Below, one piece after another: positions 28,307 through 37,041 of a stretch of 55,933 nt of DNA. Source of the stretch: JASFWK01 sp050049355 (lineage in GTDB: Bacteria > Chloroflexota > Anaerolineae > B4-G1 > DUEL01). Each line of letters starts with the position of its first letter. The first letter of the stretch is position 1. The notes under the pieces are model-generated. The model was not told the DNA's origin. It searched no databases and saw only the letters and a program-made list of their open reading frames with translations. A program made the translations under genes and the position numbers. Location of the stretch: contig JASFWK010000003.1 in NCBI GenBank assembly GCA_050049355.1, positions 1-55,933 on the forward strand, read 5' to 3'.

Positions 28307-29230
28307 ATGAATCAGACGAAAGCGCTCCACTCCGAGATCATCGCCTGGCTACTCGAGCCAGAAGCGCCCTCCGTTCGCTACTGGACTTTGATCCGACTCC
28401 TCGATCGTCCCCTCGATGGTCCTGAGGCGCAGGAGGCCCGTAGGAAGATCGCGCACCGTGGACCGGTGGTCGAAATCCTCAAGCACTACGCGGGGGACGG
28501 TCGTTGGGAAGGAGAGCGCAGCTACTACACGCGCAAGTACACCGCCACTCACTGGCAGCTGCTGCTCTTGGCAGAACTGGCAGCCGATGGCGACGATGAG
28601 CGGATCGCGGCCGCGTGCCGCCGGATGATCCAGGAGGTTGATCAGGAGCAACGCACGCTGATCTACCCGTGTTTCCACGGCAACCTGATCGGCTACCTCC
28701 ACGCGCTGGGGTACGGTGCGGACGAGCGGGTTCGTCAGTTCGAGCTGGAACTGGGCCAAGCCGGTCTGAGAGGGGGGTGGCGGTGCGAGATCAACGAAGG
28801 TCTGGCCTGCGCGTGGGGTGCCGCCAGGGCTCTCTGGGGCTTCAGTTGCATCTCTCCTTCAGAGCGGGCTCCCCACGTGAATGAGGCGATCGAGGCGGGG
28901 GTACACTTCCTGGGCTGCCATGAGCTGCGGGAGGGGAAGTACCCAACGCCCACCAGGCGCCACCGGCTCTGGGATTGGCTGAGCTTCCCGCTCTTCTATC
29001 AGGCCGATGTCCTCTTTATCCTGGAAGTGTTGGCCGACCTGGGAAGGCTCAGCAGGGAATCCACCTTCGGCGAGGCGGTGAAGTGGCTGGAGGAGCACCG
29101 CCGAAACGACGGGCGCTGGAACGGACGCAGCCCCTACCGGCAGCGGATGTGGGCCCCTCTCGAGAAGAGCGGCCGCCCCAGCAAGTGGGTCACGTGGAAG
29201 GCCCTATACGTGCTGAAGACGATCCGTTGA
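28307..29230 (+). CDS. Alpha/alpha-toroid (prenyltransferase/cyclase-like) protein
   Basis: A 307-residue soluble protein. Repeated helical pairs with segments such as HWQLLLLAELAADG, NEGLACAWGAARALWG and WLEEHRRNDGRWNGRSPY suggest the terpenoid cyclase/prenyltransferase alpha/alpha barrel. The QW-like and DxDD motifs of true cyclases are missing, so an enzymatic role is not supported. ATG 28307 follows GGGAGAGG; frame upstream of it overlaps the glycosylase gene antisense and is not coding. It has its own candidate promoter. Similar bacterial proteins are uncharacterised. Confidence 0.75.
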   Translation: MNQTKALHSEIIAWLLEPEAPSVRYWTLIRLLDRPLDGPEAQEARRKIAHRGPVVEILKHYAGDGRWEGERSYYTRKYTATHWQLLLLAELAADGDDERIAAACRRMIQEVDQEQRTLIYPCFHGNLIGYLHALGYGADERVRQFELELGQAGLRGGWRCEINEGLACAWGAARALWGFSCISPSERAPHVNEAIEAGVHFLGCHELREGKYPTPTRRHRLWDWLSFPLFYQADVLFILEVLADLGRLSRESTFGEAVKWLEEHRRNDGRWNGRSPYRQRMWAPLEKSGRPSKWVTWKALYVLKTIR

Positions 29231-29257
29231 AGCAAACGCTGCGGCCGAGATGCACCG

Positions 29258-30481
29258 TCAGGATACGGCCATTCGCTCCGTGTCGGCAGTTCCTTCTCCG
29301 ATCCCCTTGGGCTCTACCGGAACGCGCTCCGCCTGTGCCAGAGCCTCCTCCACCAGACGGTCCATTTCGGTCGCCTGCTCGGCCTCCAACACCTCCTCCA
29401 GTTGAGGATGGGTCACCACGCGGCGGGGCATCAGGAACTGGCAGCAATCATCTCCCTCCATCTGAGAGAGTTGGAAAGTGCCAATCCGATTCGCCCAGTT
29501 GACAATCTCCTGCTTGTCCATGCCGACAAGAGGGCGGAGCACGGGCATTCGGATCGCCTCCTCGACTACTGCCATGCTATCCAGCGTTTGGGAGGCCACC
29601 TGCCCCAGCGACTCACCAGTAACCAGCGCCTTACCCTCCGCCTGATCAGTGAGCACCTCGGACACGCGGACCATCAGCCGGCGGTAGAGAATCACCCGGT
29701 AGGCGACAGGGGCGCGAACGGAGATCTCCCGCTGCTGCCTCCCGATGGGGACGATGTAGAGATACGGTTCCATCTTGTAGGCCTCTAGGGCGCGCACGAT
29801 CTCGCGCGCCCGCGCCTCAGCCCCCATCCAGTTGCCGAAGGGGCGACTGTGGAAATGGATAGGGATCACCCGACAGCCTCGCTTCAAGGCCAGGTAGCCA
29901 GCCACGGGGGAGTCAATCCCACCAGAGAGAAGCAGGCCGACCCGACCGCTCACCCCCACTGGCAGCCCTCCAGGTCCCGCCAGTTGGCCGAAGGAGAGAA
30001 TGACATGATCGCGGAGCACCTCCACGCGAATGACCAGATCCGCCCCCTCAAGCTGCACCGGCCAGCCAGTTCGTTCCTGAACCGCTGTCCCCAGCTCCCG
30101 CTCGATTTCGGGCGAGATCAGGGGAAAGGATTTATCATCGCGGGAAGCGCGGATGCAGAAGGAGTCAACAGAACCTGACGGCAGATGCTCCAATGCGGCT
30201 GCGCGGACATGGTCCATGTCGGGACGCGCCACGTGCGCCGGTGCGAAATTGGCGATACCGAATACAGTGCTCAGCGCCATCTCCCAATCTGATCCATCCA
30301 CCGGACGACTCAAGGTAACCAGAAGGCGTCCCGACAGCCGCTCCACTCGCTCCAGTCCCAGAGGTTTCATCCGCTCGGCGATGTTGTGCGCCAGCTTCCG
30401 TTCGAAAAAGGGGCGGTTTCGCCCCTTGAGACCGACCTCGGCGTAGTGAACGACGGCATGACGGCTTCGTTGCGCCCGCAT
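29258..30481 (-). CDS. thiI: tRNA 4-thiouridylation / thiamine sulfurtransferase ThiI
   Basis: A 407-residue ThiI that adenylates and thiolates U8 of tRNA and can supply sulfur for thiamine. An N-terminal ferredoxin-like part and THUMP domain (about 60-165) precede the PP-loop SGGIDS at 186-191. The catalytic Cys of the E. coli rhodanese extension is lacking because the protein ends after the PP-loop domain, as in Bacillus; an external sulfurtransferase is then required. It is convergent with the toroid gene and divergent from sppA. The C-terminal 30 residues are acidic and variable. Confidence 0.92.
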   Translation of the reverse strand: MRAQRSRHAVVHYAEVGLKGRNRPFFERKLAHNIAERMKPLGLERVERLSGRLLVTLSRPVDGSDWEMALSTVFGIANFAPAHVARPDMDHVRAAALEHLPSGSVDSFCIRASRDDKSFPLISPEIERELGTAVQERTGWPVQLEGADLVIRVEVLRDHVILSFGQLAGPGGLPVGVSGRVGLLLSGGIDSPVAGYLALKRGCRVIPIHFHSRPFGNWMGAEARAREIVRALEAYKMEPYLYIVPIGRQQREISVRAPVAYRVILYRRLMVRVSEVLTDQAEGKALVTGESLGQVASQTLDSMAVVEEAIRMPVLRPLVGMDKQEIVNWANRIGTFQLSQMEGDDCCQFLMPRRVVTHPQLEEVLEAEQATEMDRLVEEALAQAERVPVEPKGIGEGTADTERMAVS

Positions 30482-30633
30482 CTGTACCTATCTCCCCTCT
30501 ATCCTTGCCTCCGCGGTCAGTGTACCACACCTGCACTCGAACCGCCAGAGGCAGGCCAGGCCTCGCCGCCTCTGTGAGAAGGTGTAGCCCAGTGGCTGGT
30601 TCGAATTGCCTCAGCACCCATGGCCCAGGGGTT

Positions 30634-30662
30634 TTGCCTTCTTCCTCTTTACGGGTTACAAT
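30634..30662 (+). promoter_or_regulatory. Promoter of sppA
   Basis: TTGCCT at 30634-30639, a 17-bp spacer, and TACAAT at 30657-30662. It lies 64 bp upstream of the sppA ATG. Confidence 0.6.
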
Positions 30663-30726
30663 TGGATCATCCGCCTCGGGACCATTGATAGAGTCTGATC
30701 CGATCCCCGACCGAAAGGAGAGAGCG

Positions 30727-31719
30727 ATGGCGCAGCCCCAGAAGGAGCCTCCGGCCGATCGACAGCTACGCGAGCGCTCTCTCCTTTACATCTTCATCGC
30801 CTTCGTCCTTGGGTTCGCCCTGCCTATCTGCAGCTGCCTGGGTCTAGGCATAGCGACGACGACGGCATTGGGACGGATGGCATCCCGAGGAGCGGCAACC
30901 TTGCCCCGCGCTACCGGGCCGGCCGTGGTGGTCATCCCGTTGGAGGGGCTGATCGCCACCCAGACCGAGGCCTACGCCGAGACCATCACTCCAGAACAAG
31001 TCAGCGAACTGCTGGAGCGGGCCGAGGCAGATTCCTTGATACAAGCGATAGTCCTACGTATCGAAAGCCCCGGCGGGGGCGTGGTTGCCTCTAACGAGAT
31101 CTACCACATGATTCGGGAGACAGAGAAGCCCGTGGTCGTCTCAATGGGCTCCGTGGCGGCATCTGGGGGCTACTACATCGCCTGTGCCGCGGATCATATC
31201 GTCGCCAATCCAGACACTCTGACCGGCTCCATCGGCGTGATCAGTCAGTTCCCCAACGCCGAGGAGTTGATGGAGAAGATCGGGGTCGAGGTAGTGGTTA
31301 TCGCCAGCGGTTCCGCCAAGGATATCGGCTCTCCCTTCAGGGACATGACCGAGGAGGAACGAGCCATCTGGGAGCGGATCATAAGCGAGACCTACGAGGC
31401 ATTCGTCGCAGTGGTGGCTGAGCGCCGCGATCTATCGCCGGAGAGAGTGCGCGAGCTGGCCGACGGTCGAGTCTACACAGGCCGGCAGGCGCTGGAGACG
31501 GGATTGGTGGATCAATTGGGGACGCTGGAGGACGCGGTGGCGAAGGCAGCAGAACTGGGCGACATCGAAGGGAAACCTGAGGTGCTCGAACTGGAACCGC
31601 CACCCAGTCTCTATGAGCTGCTGACGGATTTTCAGGCCCATTCTTCATTGCCCTCCCTAGAGGAACTCCTGGACTGGGCCGCCGCTCCCTCGCTGGAGTA
31701 TCGCTACGTGGAGCCGTAA
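30727..31719 (+). CDS. sppA: Signal peptide peptidase SppA, short form
   Basis: A 330-residue membrane serine protease that degrades cleaved signal peptides. One N-terminal transmembrane helix (about 19-45) anchors a single S49 domain. The Ser/Lys dyad is S146 in SVAASGGYY and K198 in SGSAKDIG, almost the same spacing as in Bacillus SppA; the segment IESPGGGV (112-119) is the conserved oxyanion strand. AAAGGAG is six bases before the ATG; frame further upstream is not coding. The patatin gene follows 41 nt later, so the two may be co-transcribed. Confidence 0.93.
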   Translation: MAQPQKEPPADRQLRERSLLYIFIAFVLGFALPICSCLGLGIATTTALGRMASRGAATLPRATGPAVVVIPLEGLIATQTEAYAETITPEQVSELLERAEADSLIQAIVLRIESPGGGVVASNEIYHMIRETEKPVVVSMGSVAASGGYYIACAADHIVANPDTLTGSIGVISQFPNAEELMEKIGVEVVVIASGSAKDIGSPFRDMTEEERAIWERIISETYEAFVAVVAERRDLSPERVRELADGRVYTGRQALETGLVDQLGTLEDAVAKAAELGDIEGKPEVLELEPPPSLYELLTDFQAHSSLPSLEELLDWAAAPSLEYRYVEP

Positions 31720-31760
31720 CTCATCGGCCAACGGATAGTCGGATTCGCAGAGGAGGGACT

Positions 31761-32663
31761 ATGTCTTCTTCATCCCCGACTTTTGGCCTGGCTCTCGGCG
31801 GTGGTGGGGTGCGTGGTCTGGCGCACATCGGCGTGCTCAAGGCACTGGAAAGAGAGCAGATTCCCATCCACTTCATAGCAGGCACCAGTATGGGTGGGCT
31901 CATCGCCGCCGCCTACGCTGCCGGTCTCTCGCCCGAAGAGATAGAGGAAGAGGCACTTCGATTGGCTAACCCTCGTCGTCTGATCACCTTCCTCGATCGA
32001 TCCCTGCCTCGGCGAGGCCTGATTCAGGGGCAGAAGGTGATGAAATACCTATCCGAATGGCTTGGTGAAATCACTTTCCAGGATCTGCGAGTGCAGCTGG
32101 CGCTGATCGCTGTGGATCTGAAGAAGGGAGACAAGATAGTCTTGCGCGAAGGGAAGGTGCTGGAGGCAGTTCGCGCCACCATGGCCCTGCCCGGAGTCTT
32201 CGCACCCGTAGAGCGGGACAATCAGTTGTTGGTGGATGGAGGGCTGCTCGACAACATACCCGCCGATGTCGTGCGCCAGATGGGAGCAGACGTGGTTATC
32301 GCCGTAGATACCTCCACAGGCGCGGAGGCTTTGGCGGTGTTGATCGAAGATATGTACCGCCGTCGTTTTCTGCCCGACAGGTTGGTGGGCCTTATGGAAG
32401 TCATATGGCGCTCCGTGACTGTGATGGCAAGTGAGATTAGCTCCCGCTGTCTGGAGGTCGGTCAGCCGGACCTGCTCCTCCGTCCATCCATTCCTCAGGC
32501 AGTGACGACCCTGACCGGCTTCACTCATGCAAGGGAGGTCATTTCCTCAGGGGAGCGGGCGATGGAGGAAGCATTGCCCAGCCTGCGCAAGACGTTGGGC
32601 AAGGATCAGGATCCTCTTGAGCACATGACCAAAGCAACCAAGGAGGCCGCCCCGACAGATTGA
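31761..32663 (+). CDS. Patatin-like phospholipase
   Basis: A 300-residue RssA/YlbK-type patatin-like acyl hydrolase. GGGGVRG (13-19) forms the oxyanion hole, GTSMGG contains nucleophile S43, and DGG contains D159, giving the Ser-Asp dyad. No signal peptide is seen, so it should be cytosolic or membrane-peripheral, acting on phospholipid or lysolipid. GAGGAGG precedes the ATG. It follows sppA closely. Confidence 0.92.
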   Translation: MSSSSPTFGLALGGGGVRGLAHIGVLKALEREQIPIHFIAGTSMGGLIAAAYAAGLSPEEIEEEALRLANPRRLITFLDRSLPRRGLIQGQKVMKYLSEWLGEITFQDLRVQLALIAVDLKKGDKIVLREGKVLEAVRATMALPGVFAPVERDNQLLVDGGLLDNIPADVVRQMGADVVIAVDTSTGAEALAVLIEDMYRRRFLPDRLVGLMEVIWRSVTVMASEISSRCLEVGQPDLLLRPSIPQAVTTLTGFTHAREVISSGERAMEEALPSLRKTLGKDQDPLEHMTKATKEAAPTD

Positions 32664-32746
32664 CCGGAAGACCTCCGGCACGGAGCTGCGAACCCGACGC
32701 GCGGCCCACTTCGATCCATGACAAGAGGTTCGGACTTCAATTGATT

Positions 32747-32842
32747 TAGTACTTGATCACTGAGTTTCTGGTTTACTAAGAGCCGCCCTTTCCGCCTTCC
32801 TGTGAGGAGTTCGCATATCAGAATCCGTATGATCAAGTGCTA
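32747..32842. repeat. 96-bp sequence bounded by 13-bp inverted repeats
   Basis: TAGTACTTGATCA at 32747-32759 and the inverse of TAGCACTTGATCA at 32830-32842 match in 12 of 13 bases. A short TTCTG match continues further in on both sides. The right arm overlaps a TATGAT hexamer upstream of the AarF/UbiB gene. It could be a small non-autonomous element or a pair of operator sites. No target-site duplication is evident. Confidence 0.5.
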
Positions 32843-32875
32843 GCTGCGCACCTGTAGTGGTGATTGACCCCTAAG

Positions 32876-34558
32876 ATGATTGGCCTGCCCACCAGAGGAA
32901 TACGTCACCTGCGCCGTTATCGCCAGATCGCCGGCGTCCTCACGCGCTATGGCTTCGGGGCCTTGGTGGAGACACTGGAGGGTCCCCTCCCTCGTTCATT
33001 CCCCCAGCGGTTGCTGCAGCAACTGCGCCCCTCCGCCGACCAGCTGGGCATGCCTCGCCGACTGCGGATGGCGCTCGAAGAGCTGGGGCCCACCTTCATC
33101 AAGATGGGTCAGATACTCAGCACCCGTCCTGATCTGCTCCCTCCCGCCTACATCGCCGAGCTGACCCGCCTCAGGGACGATGTCCCTCCGGGACCATGGG
33201 AGCCCGTGCGGGCCCAGATTGAGGAGGAGCTGGAGGCCCCGCTGAAGGAGCTCTTCGCATCCTTCGACCCGGAGCCCATCGCCGCTGCCTCTCTCGCACA
33301 GGTCCACGTAGCGACCCTAACGGACGGCACCTCCGTGGCGGTGAAGGTTCAGCGACCGGGCATCAAATCGACCATTGAGACAGACCTGGAGATACTCTTC
33401 GACGTGGCGCGGCTGCTCCAGAACCGCACGGCGCTGGGGGAGCTGTACGACCTACCGGGCATTGTGGAGGAGTTCGCAGCGACGCTCCGGGCCGAGCTGG
33501 ACTTCCAGCGAGAGGGGCGCAATGCCGACCGCTTCCGCCGAAACTTCGCCGAGGAGCCCTATCTCTACATCCCGAAGGTCCACTGGGATTACACCACCCG
33601 GCGGGTGCTCGTGCTGGAGCGAATCGAGGGGGTGAAGATAGACGATGTAGAAGCGCTCGACGCTGCCGGGTGCGATCGTCGTCGAGTGGCACTCCACGCC
33701 ACACGGATGATCATTAAGGAGATCCTGGAGGATGGATTCTTCCACGCCGACCCCCATCCGGGCAACTTCGTAGTGATGGAGGACGAAGTCATCGGGGCGA
33801 TGGACTTTGGAATGGTGGGCTACCTCGGCCGAAGGGACCGAGCTGACTTGATCCGTCTCTACATCCATGCGATGCAGTTGGACGAGGAAAGAGTGGTAGA
33901 TCAGCTGATCCGTATGGGAATGGTGGAACGGCGAGCCGACCTGGACCGACTGCGGCGGGATATCGGGCGGCTGCTGCGCAAGTACCAGGGCCTGCCCCTC
34001 AAAGCGATTCGGGCACAGGAAGTGATGAAGGAGGCAACGCCCATCGCCTTCCGCCATCATCTGCGGCTTCCCAGCGAACTATGGCTGCTGGGCAAGACCC
34101 TGACGATGATGGAGGGGGTAGGGTTGAAGCTGTACCCGGACTTCGATCCCTTTGCCGTCTCCGAGCCATACGTTCGGCACTTCATTCAACAGGTGTTCTC
34201 CCCTGCCACATGGGGGCCGGCGCTCCTGGAAAGCGCCGCTGAATGGGGATCGATGATTGAACTGATACCTCGCATCGGCACGCGTCTATTGACCCAGGTG
34301 GAGCGAGGAGAACTGGAAGTGACCATCCGTCACAAAGGACTGGGACAATCGCTGGCCCGTCTGGACCGGTTGGCCAACCGTATCTCCCTCAGCCTGTTGC
34401 TGGCGGCCATGATCGTCGGGTTGGCACTGCTGGTACCGGCCTTTCGCTTGGTGGAGCAGGGGGGAATAGCCATTGCGCTGCTAATCCTCGGCTTCGGCGG
34501 GGTCACCCTTCTGGGAATATGGGTGATAATCTCCATCCTACGTTCGGGGCGGAGATGA
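32876..34558 (+). CDS. AarF/UbiB/ABC1 family atypical kinase
   Basis: A 560-residue UbiB-type atypical kinase. The family's KxGQ helix is FIKMGQILSTRP, followed by AAASLAQVH, an ATP-binding lysine in VAVKVQRPG, the catalytic FFHADPHPGN and the metal-binding AMDFGMVG. Two transmembrane helices close the C-terminus (about 500-555). Members support ubiquinone biosynthesis or isoprenoid lipid handling; no quinone genes are adjacent, so the substrate is open. ATG 32876 is chosen; a TTG at 32864 is possible and neither has a strong ribosome-binding site. Confidence 0.9.
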   Translation: MIGLPTRGIRHLRRYRQIAGVLTRYGFGALVETLEGPLPRSFPQRLLQQLRPSADQLGMPRRLRMALEELGPTFIKMGQILSTRPDLLPPAYIAELTRLRDDVPPGPWEPVRAQIEEELEAPLKELFASFDPEPIAAASLAQVHVATLTDGTSVAVKVQRPGIKSTIETDLEILFDVARLLQNRTALGELYDLPGIVEEFAATLRAELDFQREGRNADRFRRNFAEEPYLYIPKVHWDYTTRRVLVLERIEGVKIDDVEALDAAGCDRRRVALHATRMIIKEILEDGFFHADPHPGNFVVMEDEVIGAMDFGMVGYLGRRDRADLIRLYIHAMQLDEERVVDQLIRMGMVERRADLDRLRRDIGRLLRKYQGLPLKAIRAQEVMKEATPIAFRHHLRLPSELWLLGKTLTMMEGVGLKLYPDFDPFAVSEPYVRHFIQQVFSPATWGPALLESAAEWGSMIELIPRIGTRLLTQVERGELEVTIRHKGLGQSLARLDRLANRISLSLLLAAMIVGLALLVPAFRLVEQGGIAIALLILGFGGVTLLGIWVIISILRSGRR

Positions 34559-34762
34559 GATGAGGTTTGATAATGTCCCCAGAGCTGCCAACATCAGTTC
34601 AGAGAATCGCAGGTGCGCTCGCAGACCGTGCGATCTGTATCCAAGACCGGATTTGTCGTGGTATGAAGTCAGCGCTGGAACACACATGGCCACCCAGCAG
34701 CGCAGTGGTCGAGCCAGGCAAGCGGCAGAACGAATTAGCCCCACTTTGTAGCCAACAACCGC

Positions 34763-34791
34763 TTGACAATGAAATGTATCTATGGTAATCT
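34763..34791 (+). promoter_or_regulatory. Promoter of the roadblock-V4R cassette
   Basis: A consensus TTGACA at 34763-34768, a 17-bp spacer, and TAATCT at 34786-34791. It lies 61 bp upstream of the roadblock gene. The rest of the 294-bp gap after the kinase gene shows no other feature. Confidence 0.6.
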
Positions 34792-34852
34792 CTGACCCGT
34801 TAGCGGGCGCGTCTGGCGGATTGTGCCACTCTTATCCTGCGAGGAGCGGAGA

Positions 34853-35227
34853 ATGGGAGCGAAATCACGAACCGACCAAATAGTGGAGCGCCTGCGGCAG
34901 CTCCAAATGAGCACCCCTGACATTGAGGCCTCAGCCGTCGTCAGTGTGGACGGGTTGACAATCGCTTCTTCCCTTCCGTCAGGTGTAGAAGAGGACCGCG
35001 TCTCGGCGATGTCGGCCGCAATGCTCTCCCTTGGTGAACGCATCGCCAGCGAGCTGCGACGTGGCACTCTCGACGAAGTATATGTGAGAGGAGCAAATGG
35101 CTATGTGATTCTCAGCGCTGTGGGTCGGGAGGCTGTGCTGACAGTCTTGGCGCGCAGCGGTGCGAAACTGGGGCTGGTCTTCTTGGAGATGCGGCGCGCG
35201 GTCGAAGAACTGGCGGATGCTCTATAG
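34853..35227 (+). CDS. Roadblock/LC7 domain protein
   Basis: A 124-residue roadblock/LC7 protein (MglB-like fold). The core runs from IEASAVVSVDGLTIASSLP through the GERIASELRRG helix to LGLVFLEMRRAVEELADAL. Bacterial members act as GTPase-activating or scaffold partners of small Ras-like GTPases, but no MglA-type GTPase is in the window. GAGGAG six bases before ATG 34853 fixes the start. The V4R gene follows after 48 nt with a good ribosome-binding site, so the two are likely co-expressed. Confidence 0.88.
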   Translation: MGAKSRTDQIVERLRQLQMSTPDIEASAVVSVDGLTIASSLPSGVEEDRVSAMSAAMLSLGERIASELRRGTLDEVYVRGANGYVILSAVGREAVLTVLARSGAKLGLVFLEMRRAVEELADAL

Positions 35228-35275
35228 GCTCGGCTAGCCCTACACTGCTTTAGGCACAGTTGCAGGAGGAATGAC

Positions 35276-35908
35276 GTGAGACGAATCGAGCCAAGCGGGT
35301 ACTTCTACCCAAACAAGCTGGCCCGTGTCTACATTCTGGCTCTGGAAGATGTTATGGGGAAGAACGGCCTTAACGCCATTCTGAACCTGGCAGGTCTCTC
35401 TCACCTGATTGATAACTATCCCCACGATAATTTCGACAAGCAATTCGAGTTTTCTGACTTCTCGACGCTCAACTGGGCGCTTGAGGAGATGTACGGCCCG
35501 CGCGGAGGGCGTGGGCTGGAGCTGCGAGCTGGGCGGGCTGCCTTTGCACGAGGGTTGCCCGGATTCGGCCCTCTCGCTGGCGTGGGCGATCTGGCCTTCA
35601 AAGTTCTGCCCCTCCAGGCTAAGTTGAGGGCAGGGATCCCTGCGTTGGCCAAGATCTTCACGGAGTTCAGCGACCAGACCAGTAGGGTAGAGGACAAGGG
35701 GGAATACTACACGTACACCATGAATCCCTGCCCCGTATGCTGGGGGCGCCAGGTCGACCGGCCGATCTGCTTTGCGGGAATGGGGGTGATCGAAGAAGGC
35801 CTGCACTGGGTGAGCGGAGGAAAGAAGTTCCGCGTGGACGAGATCGAGTGCGTGGCTGCCGGTGGAGATATCTGCACCTACGCTATCTACAAGGAGCCAA
35901 TCGGCTGA
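35276..35908 (+). CDS. V4R (4-vinyl reductase) domain protein
   Basis: A 210-residue protein. The C-terminal half is a V4R domain, a predicted small-molecule-binding fold; conserved cysteines are C152 and C155 (PCPVCWGR), C165, C192 and C200 (GGDICTY), suitable for metal or hydrocarbon-ligand sites. The N-terminal half is helical and unassigned. GTG start with AGGAGGA five bases upstream. V4R proteins occur in chlorophyll biosynthesis, phenol-sensing regulators and TRAPP-like complexes; nothing here points to bacteriochlorophyll. Its linkage to roadblock and a receiver protein suggests sensing. Confidence 0.85.
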   Translation: MRRIEPSGYFYPNKLARVYILALEDVMGKNGLNAILNLAGLSHLIDNYPHDNFDKQFEFSDFSTLNWALEEMYGPRGGRGLELRAGRAAFARGLPGFGPLAGVGDLAFKVLPLQAKLRAGIPALAKIFTEFSDQTSRVEDKGEYYTYTMNPCPVCWGRQVDRPICFAGMGVIEEGLHWVSGGKKFRVDEIECVAAGGDICTYAIYKEPIG

Positions 35909-36087
35909 GTGCGTGCCCAAGGAGCCTTTGGAGACATCGCCGACCAAGCCAACCTGACTGGACCTCTATTGGCTCAAGAGCGCCCACCTCAAGAACGCTT
36001 CGAGGGAAGCCTCCGGAGTCCTGTGCCCGGCCGCGAATGTTGGGTTTCGGCTGGACACGGGTGTGAGCCACTCTGATCGACGCGAAT

Positions 36088-36957
36088 ATGGCGTCTCACA
36101 TTCTGGTCGTCGAGGATGAGCCGAATACGGCCGAGATGCTGACGGAGTATCTTGAGTCACAGAACTACCGCGTCACGGCCGTGAGGGAGGGCGAGAAGGC
36201 ACTTGCCTTCGTCCGGGAGACCCTACCCGACCTCGTAGTGCTGGACATTCGTCTCCCCGACATTGACGGCTATGAGGTCTGCCGCCGACTCCGTTCCCAT
36301 CGCCGCTCCGCCCACGTACCGATTATCTTCCTCACGGAGAAGCGAGAGCGGATCGACCGACTCACAGGGTTGGAGCTGGGAGGGACGGACTACGTTACTA
36401 AGCCCTTTGACGTACAGGAACTGCGCCTACGAGTGCGCAACGTCCTCCGGCGATCCACCCTGGAGCCGGTGGCTCACCCGATAACTGGTCTTCCCTTTGC
36501 CGCCCTCGCTGAAGAGCACCTCACCCGCCTTCTGGTGAATGAGGAGAGGGAGTGGGCCGTCGTAGCGGTGAAGTTGAACGGGCTGGACGATTTTGGCGAA
36601 GCCTACGGTTTTGTGGCCCGAGACGACATGTTGCGGGCTGTAGCGCTGATAATTCAGCGCACGGCCGATGAGGAAGCAGGAGAGGAGCCCTTCGTCGGTC
36701 AGTTGGGTGACGGTATGTTCTTTCTCATCACTCCCCCAGCGTGTGCCGCGCAGGTGCGGGAGCGGCTGGAGAGTCGCCTGCAGGAGGCATTGGTCTTCTT
36801 TTACCCACGCGTTGACTGGGAGGCTGGTCAGAGCGAAGGAGGCGGTCCCCTACCGCGGCTCTCGATGGAGGTAGGCACGCTGGCCGGCCCCGGTCCCTGC
36901 CAGAATCTGGCTGACTTGGAGAAAGCGATCAGCGGTTCGCTAACTCCCATTCAATAG
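36088..36957 (+). CDS. Response regulator with degenerate GGDEF-like domain
   Basis: A 289-residue protein. Receiver domain 1-125 has E9-D10-E11, D53 in VVLDIRLP, T83 and K105, so it should accept phosphate. Residues about 130-285 follow the GGDEF fold (HPITGLPF start, AVVAVKLNGLDDFGEAYG) but the signature site is QLGDGMFF, so cyclase activity is very unlikely. It could be a binding or interaction domain. No kinase is adjacent. It follows the V4R gene by 179 nt and may join that cassette. Confidence 0.88.
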   Translation: MASHILVVEDEPNTAEMLTEYLESQNYRVTAVREGEKALAFVRETLPDLVVLDIRLPDIDGYEVCRRLRSHRRSAHVPIIFLTEKRERIDRLTGLELGGTDYVTKPFDVQELRLRVRNVLRRSTLEPVAHPITGLPFAALAEEHLTRLLVNEEREWAVVAVKLNGLDDFGEAYGFVARDDMLRAVALIIQRTADEEAGEEPFVGQLGDGMFFLITPPACAAQVRERLESRLQEALVFFYPRVDWEAGQSEGGGPLPRLSMEVGTLAGPGPCQNLADLEKAISGSLTPIQ

Positions 36958-37041
36958 GCTCACTCCTGAGCTGGCACGTTCCCTGGGTTGCGGCTGCCGC
37001 CTTCGTCCAGCCGCACTTTCTTGCTTTGGAGCAAGGCGGAC

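Noticed and set aside
35276..35908. Bacteriochlorophyll biosynthesis role from the '4-vinyl reductase' name
   Set aside because: V4R is a general ligand-binding domain, and no photosynthesis genes are present in the window.
36088..36957. Active diguanylate cyclase
   Set aside because: The GGDEF site reads LGDGMF, so key catalytic residues are missing.
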